Part shown: positions 21,159 to 31,430 of the stretch, piece after piece | How positions within the stretch are numbered: position 1 is the stretch's first letter | How the letters are laid out: each line of letters opens with the position of its first letter | Origin: Meandrina meandrites | Taxonomy: Eukaryota > Cnidaria > Anthozoa > Scleractinia > Meandrinidae | NCBI GenBank assembly: GCA_963693305.1 | Contig: OY855903.1 | Location: 51,483,150 to 51,547,149 of the forward strand | DNA length: 64,000 bases | Reading direction: 5' to 3' | Program-made: the position numbers and the translations under genes | The notes under the pieces: model-generated | Told to the model about the DNA's origin: nothing | What the model saw: only the letters and a program-made list of their open reading frames with translations | Databases searched by the model: none

Positions 21159-22615
21159 AGTGCCTATAACCCCAAAAAAAATTTTTCAAGGAAAAGAATA
21201 TTTACATTTCTCTGAGCAGAATGCCGAAAAAATTTTTGATTTTGGTTGAAACCTCGATTTTCTGTGAATAGTCAAAGTCGAAAAAAATCGCAATAATCAG
21301 AAACACGACCGAGGCGAAGATCCGGTCAAAAGGGTCTGGGTCCAATAAAATTCGTGACGTCAACCCAGTACATCAGTCGAACGTGATATCGCTCGCGATA
21401 TGATCTGCGTTGCATGTAGGTCGTGACTCGGGTCGGAGCTCCAAAATGCGAAAAAAACCGGGAGACCATCAAGTTCTCGGCAATGTAATCGAAGCACATC
21501 AGAGTTTAAGATTTCTTAGTCACCTATCTTGGTTTGATCGGCGAGTGCTAGCAGCGAAAATGAAAATCAGACTTTCGATCTTCGCACACAAACTTCAATT
21601 TTCTGCGTATGGACTCCACAGTTTTCGTAGAATTCAAGGTACATGTAATTATCTTCTATTCCCGATCCAAAATATTACCACTATTTATTTGAAGCATTAA
21701 GCGATTCTAGTGAGCGCTGCTGATTTTATTCAGACTTATTCGCTCCCCTGCATGTACGCACGATGCAAATTAACAATCGACTCATTCCGCGACACTTTGT
21801 TTACATTACTAGCAGCGAAGGAAAACAAGTTCTTCACTGATTCTTACCGCAAAGATGCGGCGTCTTCGGGCTTTACTTTAGTTAGCACAAGTGTTAAGCT
21901 TAAGGGTTTAAAAGCAGGACAAGATATTTTCAGTTGAATCCTAACCTCGAGCAGAAAATTTAAGAAGATTATCGATCGTATGAATGTGATGAATAGCGAA
22001 TAAAGTCGGCGTACCGGCCGCTCCCGCAAACGAATAGTTGACTGCAAATTATTCATACGCAAGTACAGACTTTCGTTGTAGAATTTACAGTAAATACTGA
22101 TAAGTCAATAAATCTTATACCTTTTTAAAACTCGGAGGCAATTCAATTTATTTAACTAAACTGTGCATGCTGTGCGAAGGTCAACAATTCATGTTGTGTT
22201 GTTGTTGTTGTTTGATGAACCCTCGACTTCTAAGTCGTACTCGACCTCTACCTCTGCGGCCTCAGAGTCCGAGCTAGAGTCATAGCTAGAATCGCTGGAC
22301 GACATTATAAGTGCGTTTGAATATTCGAACTTTTGTTGAGTCAAATAAAAGTTCTTTTGACGAAAAACTAACCCTCAGTACTCTATCCCACACACAAAAC
22401 AACGTGAGAGTTACTGGAGCGACGCTGGCAATGGCCTGGAATGACGTCACTAGTCCCATTCTCCCGAATGCTCGGTCGTGCTGTTAACAGCGCCAACTTT
22501 AAAAATTCGTAAAAAATTCGGGTTTTAACCGAATTCAAAAATTTTTGCGACATTTTTCCCAATTCCATACAGAGATTTGATTAGGCGAAAAAAATTTTTT
22601 GGGGTTATAGGCACT
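21159..22615. mobile_element. 1457-bp TTAA-flanked element with inverted ends
   Basis: TTAA lies at 21155-21158 and 22616-22619. The terminal inverted repeats begin AGTGCCTATAACCCCAAAAA and their complement closes the element. TTAA targets are typical of piggyBac and Kolobok transposons. No transposase domain was recognised. A 38-codon acidic minus-strand frame lies at 22189-22305. It is probably a non-autonomous or decayed element. Confidence 0.8.
22189..22305 (-). CDS. Short acidic Ser/Asp/Glu-rich frame (38 aa) inside the TTAA element
   Basis: It starts MSSSDSSYDSSSDSEAAEVE, continues acidic and ends in Asn/Thr. It could be the first exon of the element's former protein or chance low complexity. 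No family was assigned, and expression is doubtful. Confidence 0.3.
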   Translation of the reverse strand: MSSSDSSYDSSSDSEAAEVEVEYDLEVEGSSNNNNNTT

Positions 22616-22624
22616 TTAAGTTAG

Positions 22625-22745
22625 AATCTTTCTTAAAAAAGATGTTCGTGTATAAGGTCTTTTTGATTTAGGCTTGACGTAAATATTTATTCGCTGTTTA
22701 TACATCATTGTCAATAGGGCTCGTATAGGTTCATATAGCATTTTA
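22625..22745. repeat. Duplicated block R, copy 1 (partner about 26655-26815)
   Basis: It shares AAGATGTTCGTGTATA, TTGACGTAAATATTTATTCGCTG-like sequence, CATTGTCAATAGGG and ATAGGTTCATATAG with the second block, in the same orientation and order. The second copy carries an extra ~35 bp insertion. Confidence 0.7.
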
Positions 22746-22997
22746 TTTTTTTCTGAAACATCTCAGTGGTCCGGAATCCTAAATCCTCGAATCTGATTGG
22801 CTAATTCCGCGCGCTCCAGCGGTCCGGATTTTCCCATCCGGACCCCGCGTACGGACCGCTCCGAGTTTTCCAGGACTGTTTTTCATTTCGTAGCGAGACG
22901 AACGAAGAACCCATGAAAGTTTTGCTCTCCAAATCAGCAAAATTAATGTAGATGCTCACCATCCGTTGTAAATGTGAAAGGAAAAATTAGCAGTGGA

Positions 22998-23160
22998 ATT
23001 AAAGGCCTTGAAGTTCTCCAAAAGGCGAGTACTCATTCTCTTTATTGACAAAATCAAATTGTTCTGACTAGTTTTATGGCGGTAGTTTGTCGATCGTTGT
23101 TTGTGCATTCGCACTGATTTTCACGCCATTTATACACTTAACTGCAAGTCGCCGGCTTAC
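22998..23160. repeat. Duplicated block F, copy 1 (partner about 25880-26020)
   Basis: Shared landmarks are GGAATTAAAGGCCTTGAAG, TAGTTTGTCGATCGTTGTTT, GTGCATTCGCACTGATTTTC and ACTGCAAGTCGC. Both copies are on the plus strand. Each adjoins a 15-bp minisatellite array, but the two arrays are in opposite orientation. Confidence 0.75.
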
Positions 23161-23170
23161 ATACCCGATG

Positions 23171-23405
23171 GCATATTGTAAAACATGGACTGGAGTGGAG
23201 TGGAGTGGATTTGTAAAACACGGACTGGATTTGTAAAACACTGATTTGTAAAAGATGGATTTGTAAAACACTGATTTGTAAAACACTGATTTGTAAAAGG
23301 TGGATTTGTAAAAGGTGGATTTGTAAAACACTGATTTGTAAAAGGTGGATTTGTAAAACACTGATTTGTAAAAGGTGGATTTGTAAAACACTGATTTGTA
23401 AAAGT
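23171..23405. repeat. 15-bp minisatellite, copy 1 (GATTTGTAAAA orientation)
   Basis: About 13 units of 15 bp alternate between GGATTTGTAAAAGGT and GATTTGTAAAACACT. The array is preceded by GGCATATTGTAAAACATGGA and three GGAGT repeats. Long repetitive frames (FYKS- or FTN-type) through it are artefacts of a period divisible by three. Confidence 0.9.
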
Positions 23406-24045
23406 TATACAATAACAAGACTTCTGTGTGTACTGAGGTAAAGCGTTCAACGGCGTTCAACTGCCATTCATGGATTTCCCATAGCGGCTACAAACTACTC
23501 AAGCATCGGACAAACACTTAAAGCTTTCGATAATTTTTCAAATCAGTCACTGTCTACTTCAAGCTTGTTTACCATCACGCGCGCGAGTCACAACACGCAG
23601 TGACGTCATCTGTGTGTCTGTACACTAATAGATGACAGGCATCAACCAATCACAACGTGTACAGTAACTCGGTTAATAATATAGACTATGACGAACTTAT
23701 CAACAGGCAAAATAAATGTTCCAGAAGTGTTTCGAAATGCGTTTTGACAAATAATGAATAATGAGCAACAGAGTGCAATGTTTCGTGAGAGAAGTTCATG
23801 GTGTCCGCTTTATCGAGAGTCAAAACAATAAAATTGCTCTTTTGGTTCCGCGAAAGTGTCCGAAATTCCGTAATAGCGAGAGTCCGTAATAGCTGGCGTT
23901 ATTTCCAGTCAAACCTCTGTAGCTTTCGCCAGAGATCTGAATTTTGTCCGTAATAGCGAGTGTCCGTAATAGCGGGGTGTCCGCAAGGCGAGAGTTGACT
24001 GTATTGACAGCTTGGTACTGCAAACTGTCAATACATATGGTCATA
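23406..24045. other. Repeat-rich non-coding stretch
   Basis: No gene seen. From about 23850 to 23997, TCCGTAATAGCGAG motifs recur and the stretch ends in GAGAGTTGACTG followed by TA. This looks like the right end of a mariner-like MITE whose left end could not be placed. Confidence 0.4.
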
Positions 24046-24837
24046 CAGTCGACTCCCGATAACTCGAACCTTCAAGGGAAATTGAAAATGGTTCGAGTTA
24101 TTGGGAGTTCGAGTTATCGAGAGTTGAGAACAAATGACCGAAAATATGTAAACATGTTCACGGTATTTGATTCATACGATGTACATTTTAACCAAAGTTA
24201 ATTGTACAGAAGTCGAGTGAAAATGGAACAAGATTACTGTATAAATCAGATCGTAGCGTAACGTGAAACAAAACAAAGCAAAGCAGCAGAAGAAGTACAG
24301 GTAATGGGAACTTTGCAGGTTTCAAAGAGAACAATGTTGTGCTATTGCTACCGAGTTCATGTGATTTACTTTTTCGAGAAATACAGTGTAGTCATAATAC
24401 GCCCTGACGCTTCTCAACTAATCTGTTACTATCGCCGATTATCCTTGAAAGTTATCTAACATTGGATTTGAAAGAATCGGTATTAACCTAAACCAAAAGT
24501 AGACTGAACACGTTTTGTGGCAAAAAAGGGACAAAGAATTGATACACGGCTGCTTCAAAATAAATTCAATATTTTGGTCTACAGTACACTGTTTGCTTTG
24601 ACTTGTCACGTATTGACAAACATGGTTCGAGTTATCGAGGGTAAAATTATATGGAAAATGAACTGAAGGGAAACGAAAATTGGTTCGAGTTAGCGCGAGG
24701 TTCGAGTTATCGAGGGTTCGAGTTACCGAGGGTAAAATTACAGTAAATGTATGACGGAAATCCAGGGGAAATCGATTTTGGTTCGAGTTAGCGCGAGGTT
24801 CGAGTTAGCGAGGGTTCGAGTTATCGGGAGTCGACTG
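24046..24837. mobile_element. 792-bp TA-flanked MITE, Tc1/mariner-like
   Basis: TA flanks lie at 24044-24045 and 24838-24839. The ends CAGTCGACTCCCGATAACTC / GAGTTATCGGGAGTCGACTG are perfect complements. GGTTCGAGTTA motifs recur inside near both ends. No transposase. A related element lies at 29718-30622. Confidence 0.85.
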
Positions 24838-24973
24838 TATATATATTAACAGGAATGACCCTTGACCAATTTAATCTTGCATAATTTATTTTTGGGCGCG
24901 AAAGTTTTCACCGCGCGCTCGAGATTGAGAGCTTCCCTCTCTTCCTCTAAAAAAGCGAAGACGTCAGTTAACT

Positions 24974-25565
24974 TTGCCGGAGTTCACGTGGAATGCCATA
25001 AGCATTAAGGAGGAAATAGGTAGCGGAGCGTTTGGAACAGTTTATTTGGCTGACTGCAAGGACGAGGCGGGATGTGTGGTGATAAAGAAACATAAAGGGG
25101 AAGCGGCAGAATCGAAAAGACGCTTCAAGAAGGAAGCTGACATTTTATATTATACAGCGTGAAAGGCCACAGAAACATCTCCTGTTTTTTAAAATTTTGT
25201 GAAGAGCCTCACGCGATAATGATGAAATATTCATGCTTCGACTTCGGTCCACTTGGTGTGGAGAAGAAAGTGTCAACGCTGGAAGACTTCGTCCATTTTG
25301 TTGACGCCGAATTCGACTTTTCAGCATTCGGCGATCTGTTATTGGTGTGTGCAAGAGACTTGGTAACTGGGCTAGCATTTCTACACAGTAACGGTATTCA
25401 CCGAGACTTGAAGCCAGGCAACACTTTAGTTTGCAACCAACACTACGACAAAGATGATCTTCAGGGATCATATGCCAAATGCCCCATTGTGTGCAAACTC
25501 GCAGACTTTGGCCTCAGCAGATCACTAGACATTCAGACCTGCTCGTTTCTGGAAACAAGAACGGA
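24974..25565 (+). pseudogene. Protein kinase fragment, frameshifted and truncated
   Basis: The N-lobe has the glycine loop GSGAFGTVYLA and a probable VAIK-type lysine (VIKKHKG). The C-lobe begins HRNISCFLKF and keeps the catalytic loop HRDLKPGN and the DFG motif (LADFGLSRS). A one-base shift near 25150-25160 separates the two halves: the first frame stops, the next continues in register with the family. The activation segment is cut at about 25565 by the 15-bp minisatellite, and no C-terminal half of the kinase follows. No ATG in frame lies just upstream of the glycine loop. The residues indicate a formerly active serine/threonine or tyrosine kinase, now broken twice. The subfamily was not assigned. 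Confidence 0.8.
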
Positions 25566-25840
25566 ATCTACCTTTTACAAATCCATGTTTTACAAATCCA
25601 CCTTTTACAAATCTACCTTTTACAAATCAGTGTTTTACAAATCCACCTTTTACAAATCAGTGTTTTACAAATCCACCTTTTACAAATCAGTGTTTTACAA
25701 ATCCATGTTTTACAAATCCACCTTTTACAAATCAGTGTTTTACAAATCCACCTTTTACAAATCAGTCTTTTACAAATCCAGTCCGAGTCCGTGTTTTACA
25801 AATCCACTCCACTCCACTCCAGTCCATGTTTTACAATATG
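25566..25840. repeat. 15-bp minisatellite, copy 2 (TTTTACAAATC orientation)
   Basis: The reverse complement of the array at 23171-23405, with about 15 units alternating TTTTACAAATCCACC and TTTTACAAATCAGTG. It ends in CCACTCCACTCCACTCCAGT and TTTTACAATATGCCATACCC, the mirror of the other array's edge. It directly interrupts the kinase fragment. Confidence 0.9.
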
Positions 25841-25879
25841 CCATACCCGATTGATTCTTCCAAAAGCTAAATTAGTAAC

Positions 25880-26020
25880 GGAATTAAAGGCCTTGAAGTT
25901 CTCCAATAGGCGGGTATTCTTTGTATTTATTGACATTTAATAGCCGTAGTTTGTCGATCGTTGTTTGTGCATTTGCACTGGTTTTCACGCCGTAATGCGT
26001 TTTACTGCAAGTCGCTGGTT
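25880..26020. repeat. Duplicated block F, copy 2
   Basis: Direct partner of 22998-23160, with the same landmarks. It lies on the other side of its minisatellite compared with copy 1. Confidence 0.75.
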
Positions 26021-26485
26021 TACAGACTCGATTTATCCTTTCAAACGCTTTGCCTTTCTGCTACTTTTCCCTAAAACCGAATACTGCTTATCACCATTCA
26101 AGAAAATGAGATGTTTTGATAAAAAACAGTCAATTCTCGCAAAATTGTGCAGTGTGCAGGCGACCAAACTACACACTCAGTTCAGTCAGTTCAGCTTCAT
26201 TCAATTTCACTTTCGTGACTCGCGATTTTTACATGCTCTCTTTTGCTGCTTCAATGTGCTTTTTTATTATAAAGTTACTTTTCTCTTTTTTTTTTCTGAT
26301 GACCTTTTCCGTGACTACTGTTCACTTGAGCGAATTTATTTTGTTTAGCGGTACACAAATCATTCTTCACTTTCGCCGTAGCTTAGCGATCGATTCAACA
26401 TGGGATGCGCGCGTATAATACAAACACATTTTGCAAGATAATCTTTTTAGTTTTTTTTTTACCAAGTAGGAAAAAAATAAATAAG

Positions 26486-26626
26486 TTATTTACCGGCTTT
26501 GGGTCGGTCCGTATCGTGAAAAACTGTGACCTCGGCCTTGAAAATGCTGCCCTCGGCCTGCGGCCTCGGGCAGCATTTTCAAGACCTCGGTCACAGTTTT
26601 TCACGACACGGACCTCCCAGCCGGCA
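26486..26626. mobile_element. Short fold-back element (~140 bp)
   Basis: The left arm contains CGTGAAAAACTGTGACCTCG and CTTGAAAATGCTGCCC. The right arm carries their complements in reverse order around a GGCCTGCGGCC centre. Frames on both strands are products of the palindrome. Confidence 0.75.
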
Positions 26627-26654
26627 AATAACATATATGTATAGGTAAAGATAA

Positions 26655-26815
26655 TATCTTAATAAGATGTTCGTGTATATAAGCTCGGATAAGGGTATCA
26701 AACGGAATTACATAGATTTCGTTTTGCTATAGGTTTGACGGAAATATTTAATCGCTGTATATTAATATATCATTGTCAATAGGGTTCACATAGGTTCATA
26801 TAGGTAAGGATAATA
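26655..26815. repeat. Duplicated block R, copy 2
   Basis: Direct partner of 22625-22745. The order left of the kinase is R, F, array; right of it the order is array, F, R. Confidence 0.7.
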
Positions 26816-27127
26816 TCATGTAAATAGGATTTTTAATCATATTCAATAAAAGATGGCGTTACTACAATTATAGCGTGGTTTCTTGCATTTTTAGTAGAAA
26901 TTTGCATATCAAGTCGGGTTGACAGCGTAAACGCCATACGTAAAATGTGATCGTGACTAAAACGATTATATGTGCTACAAACACCAAAAAGGGAATACGA
27001 ATAACGGATGTATCTATGGACAGAGTTTGTACGCAAGAAACGCGTGATAAATCGAAGTGTCCATACGCGGCGTGATTCATAGATGTTTGTTTACAATAAC
27101 AATAAGAACATACTTGATCAACCAGTA

Positions 27128-27255
27128 TTTTATTAGTCCGGGCGAAACGACTCTTAGTCCGGGCGAATCGACTCTTGGTCCGGGCGAATCGACTTTTTCT
27201 TCGGGCAGATCGGGCGAAACGTCTTCGGGCGAAAGCACCATCGGGCGAAACGACC
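27128..27255 (-). repeat. CGCCCGGA-rich repeat, inverted copy
   Basis: Reverse complement of 19605-19735 with very few differences, including the three 22-bp units. The two copies bracket 7.4 kb of repeat-rich DNA. Confidence 0.8.
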
Positions 27256-27642
27256 TGATACCGCCACACCCATGGAACCCCACAAATGTTTTGAACTAGA
27301 CCTTTACTGAAAATAACGTTCAGGGCTCCAGCGTTGTTCCAATACTTAAACCAGGTTAATATTAATGCTCTTTTCAAATTTAGAAAAAAAAAAAATATCT
27401 ACTTTGTACAGTCAGCCAGGCGTTTTTATCGAAACAATGTTGATTTATTCTATACAGACAATTTTAGTTTACTACACTGTATCAAGTTCCGTACTTTGAA
27501 CTTACTTGTCCCCCGAATCACGCGTTGCCAAAGTTCAAAGTACGTTGCCAAAGTTCAAAGTACGGAACTTGATACAGTGTACGGGTTATTGGGCAATTTA
27601 TTTGCGTTGGCTCTCCGAGCTGGCGTCATTTAGATTCTCTAC

Positions 27643-27687
27643 ACCGCACTGAAGAGTCCTAATAAGGACGAAACAGCTGTCTGCGGT
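27643..27687 (+). ncRNA. Type I hammerhead ribozyme (HHR-1)
   Basis: Stem I is ACCGCA paired with TGCGGT. The core CTGAAGA (27649-27655) fits CUGANGA. Stem II is GTCC-TAATAA-GGAC, then GAA, then a minimal stem III inside ACAGCTGT, then C17 at 27681, the predicted cleavage position. All invariant core bases are present. The self-complementary ACAGCUGU is typical of retroelement hammerheads that act best as dimers. Confidence 0.9.
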
Positions 27688-28155
27688 TGCAATCCTGCTG
27701 TATCGGTTCTAGTCGTGGTGTTGTCTCGCAAAGTCTACTTTTCACGTAGTATGATCAGCCTTGCTTGCATTGTTATTTCATTTCATTTTATTGCTGATCA
27801 GATCTCTCAGTAGATCCTACGAATAGCAGCATTATCGTTCGCGGTCCCGTGCAGTTTTAGTCTTACTTTTACGTATTTTTGGACCGTAGATCTTTTCAGA
27901 TCCGATATGCTGTGCTTTTATTTAGCATGGTTTTGTCCATGCGCTTAAATGTTCGGAATGGCTGTGCCTACCACCGTTATTTTACTTTGCGAGACTCACC
28001 GTGACACTGAGTTTCTTGTCCCCCGAAACACGTGATGTGGCAACGCGTGATTCGGGGACAAGTAAGTTCAAAGTACGGAACTTGATACAGTGTACGGGTT
28101 ATTGGGCAATTTATTTGCGTTGGCTCTCCGAGCTGGCGTCATTTAGATTCGCTAC

Positions 28156-28200
28156 ACCGCACTGAAGAGTCCCAATAAGGACGAAACAGCTGTCTGCGGT
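28156..28200 (+). ncRNA. Type I hammerhead ribozyme (HHR-2)
   Basis: As HHR-1, with a stem II loop CAATAA. Cleavage is predicted after 28194. Stem I ACCGCA/TGCGGT is perfect and the core is intact. Its spacing from HHR-1 sets the 513-nt unit. Confidence 0.9.
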
Positions 28201-29717
28201 TGCAATCCTGCTGTATCGGTTCTAGTCGTGGTGTTGTCTCGCAAAGTCTACTTTTCACGTAGTATGATCAGCCTTGCTCGCAGTTTATTGCTAAAAATAA
28301 ACACTGTCAACGAAATGCAAAACAAGAATACAGAAATGTTCTTGTATGATAGATGAAAAAGATCGAAGGGCAGGGTTATATGTGATAACAAGAGGAACGC
28401 GACTGGTTTGGTTGGATTTGGTCGACTGGGTTTGAGTATTTCGTTGCGTGTTTGAGGAAAGAGAGATTGTAGAGAGATTGCTGTCTCGATGCTGTCTTCA
28501 TTTTGACTATCGATAACCAGTAGACAGACCCAGCCCTTTCGCCAGACCTACTTCAGTTTCAGACCATTTTCTTCCCGTCTATACCTGGCTATAGTCAGGT
28601 GGCTTAAAGGTCAAATGAACCAAAATTTCGAATTTTCTCTTTTTATGCCAACTTGTTGATTAAGAACCTAATAATACACATGCAAAAATTTCAGCACGCT
28701 CATTGGCTGAGAGCACGTCAATTAATCCCAAACAGTGCAGAAAGTTGAAGTAAAATTGAGTGCAAAAAGATGAAATATTGAGTGCAGAAAGTTGAAATTT
28801 TAAAAATTGATTGACAGGAAAGTCGCTAAAGCGCGCCAAACAAAATGGCGGCCGCTGTCGGAGGGTTTGGAGAGAACAAAAACAGCAATTAATGCAAAGT
28901 TTGACCGATTTAACGAAAATTATCAGTATATAAACCAATGTACTAGCAACTGGACGTTTGTGCAGCACAAAAGAGGCTCCACGAAACTACTGAAAGCTAC
29001 CAATCGAGGATTTTCTTTCGCGACAGCTCGTAAAGAAGGAAGATTACAAGCCTGAATTGAAGTCGCACATTTCAGCTCATTCCCATGTAACTGAATGAGG
29101 ATAAAAGCACCTGATAATGCATGAAAGGGAGCTTTAAAATTCCGTGGCAATATCTGGATTTACAAAGCCTGGCAACTCCGTAATGTTTTAACAACGATTC
29201 GGAAAGGTAAGCGACCGAACACGTCTTGTCTGTCATCCAGTTGCAGAGAAATTTTTGTTTGTGTATTATTAACAAGTAATCACATGATTTTTCTCGTGCA
29301 ATTTGGGATAAATCAGCACTCGTAAATTTTTCAAAGACTACAAATTGTACTCGCCCTACGGGCTCGTGCAATTTGGTTATGCATCAGTCAATTGAAACCC
29401 CGGCCCCCCGACCCCCGGGACTTGGCGGGGATTTAACGCGTCCAAAGCCGGGATTTAACGCACTTTTAACGGCGCTTTGGCCCCGATGGGCGGTGGATTT
29501 AACAAATTGTCAGTAGACCGGGGCCGTGGAGCGGTGATTTAACAGAACTTTAACATCAAAATAAAGGTGGACTTCTGCATCTAATAAAAGTAAAATCGGC
29601 ATATTGAAGGCCATCTTTCGCTGCACATGGAAATTGCAGCTTAAGAGGCTGGGGCTTTTAATGATAGAACGGAAAACAGGTGAATTTCAAATAGACCAAC
29701 GATATCGATTTAAGTTA

Positions 29718-30622
29718 CAGTCGACTTCCGATAACTCGAACCTCGCGCTAACTCGAACCAAAATCGATTTCCCCTGGATTTCCGTCATACATTTTCTGTA
29801 ATTTTACCCTCGGCAACTCAAACCTCGCGCTAACTCGAACCAATTTTCGTTTGCCTTCAGGTCATTTTCTATATAATTTTACCCTCGATAACTCGAACCA
29901 TGTCTGTCAATACGTGCCAAGTCAAAACAAGCAGTGTACTGTAGTCCAAAACATTGATTTTATCTTGAAATAAAAACGAGTCACGAGTCAAACCGGCCTC
30001 CGAAGCGCCACTCAAAATATGAACTATGCCCCTGGGACTGTGCCACGCTGTTGACGTGCTGCTGACGTTCAGTTTGTTTGTGGAGGTTGATAACGATTCT
30101 TTCAAAGGGCGTACTTATCCTGCTGCTCTGCTTTGTTTCACGTTACGTTACGTTGCAATATAAGCGGCTAATTTTAAAAATACATTGTTCCATTTTCACT
30201 CGACCTCTTTATACTATAATCAAATTTTATTAACTGAAAATACAGACTGTATGAATAGTAAAACACCAGTTTCTCGTTATTTTTTTATTGCTCAGTCTCA
30301 ACTCCCGATAACTCGAACCGTTTTCATTTTCCCTCAGTTGAAGGTTGGAGTTATCGGGAGCACGGCAAACACGTAAAACAGTATATATTAGATATTAGAT
30401 ATGTTTATCATTTTTTACTGATGTTTTATAATAATAAAGTTTGTCATTCATTCATTCGTTCGTTCGTTCATTCATTCATTCATTCATTCATTCATTCATT
30501 CATTCATTCATTCATTCATTCATTCATTCATTCATTCATTCATTCATTCATTCATTCATTCATTCATTCATTCATTCATTCATTCATTCATTCATTCATT
30601 CATTCATTCATTCAGTCGACTG
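29718..30622. mobile_element. TA-flanked mariner-like MITE interrupted by a microsatellite
   Basis: TA lies at 29716-29717 and 30623-30624. The left end CAGTCGACTTCCGATAACTC is shared with the element at 24046. The right end keeps only CAGTCGACTG after the microsatellite. Internal GATAACTCGAACC motifs confirm the family. Confidence 0.65.
30446..30614. repeat. (ATTC)n microsatellite, ~170 bp
   Basis: About 42 near-perfect units with a few CGTT variants at the left. Open frames giving long FIHS repeats are artefacts. Confidence 0.95.
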
Positions 30623-31072
30623 TATTTCTCCATTTGGTTCGGATGGCCCCGCTATGCGGGGCTTTTAACAGACGTCTTGGCCCTGGGGGCGGGGAAATAA
30701 GCCGTTTTTTAACACTTGGTAAGTGTTAAATTCCCCGCTAAGTCCCGGGGGTCGGGGGGCCGGAGTTTCAATTGACTGATGCATTAGCCTTTGAAAAATT
30801 TACTCGTGCTGATTTATCCCAAATTGCACTCGAAATCATGTGATTACCTATACAAATAAACATATTCCGAAATTTCAAAGTAATTGGACTGTGCAAAACA
30901 GAGAAATTTCAAGTTGAAAAATGCTTATTTTAGGCCTTCATAATCGTAGAGCGCTCGGGAAAATTGTCGAAAAATTTTCGGAGCTTAAAACTGTGACGTC
31001 ATTATTGGTGTGCTCTGAAATTGCGGGAAATTCAAAGTCTTTCAGTGATGAAGCTCACAAGAATGGGATATC

Positions 31073-31430
31073 ATGGTGTTTTGTGCACCACCAAACTGCT
31101 TAAATAATTCTAAGTCGAAAGTAAATACGTTTAAGTTTCCAGCAAATTCAAAGCTCAGGAAACAATGGCTTTTGAAAATGAAAAGAAAAGAATTTAAGCC
31201 AGACAAGAACTCTCGCTTTTGTGCGGTTCATTTTACCAAAGACTGCTTCAGAGAAAATCTGGCGATACGTAGGTTTCTGGTTCTGATTTCAAGCCGCTCA
31301 GACTCCACCTCAAAGAGGATGCTATGCCGACTAGTTTTTTTGTTCGGAAACGAAATCACGGGCAAGAATGCCTCCCGAAGCACAAAGTCCCGCTGTCCGT
31401 TCGGCTTTTGCTAAACGAAGGAAGTTAGAG
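31073..31430 (+). pseudogene. Degenerate THAP zinc-finger exon
   Basis: The frame from the ATG at 31073 has the THAP pattern: MVFCAPPNCLNN (zinc Cys pair), then a TFKFPANSKLRKQW block with the invariant Trp, then RFCAVHFTKDCF (Cys-x2-His). After about residue 65 the family-like continuation (LKEDAMPTSFF) is in another frame. The tail (AFAKRRKLE) is in a third frame and runs into a consensus donor at 31431. So at least two small indels have broken the exon. It lies inside the TTAA-flanked element and is most simply its former transposase N-terminus. Confidence 0.75.

Larger units (their letters stand above)
27474..28300 (+). mobile_element. Hammerhead-ribozyme retroelement, subfamily 1, tandem
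   Basis: Two hammerhead ribozymes in the same orientation bound one complete unit. The unit between the predicted cleavage sites is 27682-28194, 513 nt. Sequence upstream of the first ribozyme and downstream of the second repeats the unit's ends (GATACAGTGTACGGGTTATT and TTTTCACGTAGTATGATCAG). The unit shares GGACCGTAGATCTTTTCAGA and ATGGTTTTGTCCATG with subfamily 2 at 32.9-37.2 kb. No reverse transcriptase is present. It could be a retrozyme or a terminal repeat of a Penelope-like element. Confidence 0.8.
29275..30848. repeat. Nested inverted-repeat element inside the THAP transposon
   Basis: Arms at about 29275-29435 and 30720-30848 are complementary: TAATCACATGATTT-like outer ends, GGGATAAATCAGCACTCG, GCATCAGTCAATTGAAAC, and a GC-rich inner part with CCCCCGACCCCCGGGACTT. 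The interior is occupied mainly by a mariner-like MITE and a tetranucleotide array. Confidence 0.7.

Noticed and set aside
23171..23405. CRISPR-like array
   Set aside because: Repeats are 15 bp with no unique spacers, in a eukaryotic genome; it is a minisatellite.
23074..23460. Long FYKS/FTN repeat proteins on the minus strand
   Set aside because: A 15-bp minisatellite stays open in frame because its period is a multiple of three; the same happens in the inverted array at 25566.
30421..30729. 102-aa FIHS-repeat protein
   Set aside because: It is the translation of an (ATTC)n microsatellite.
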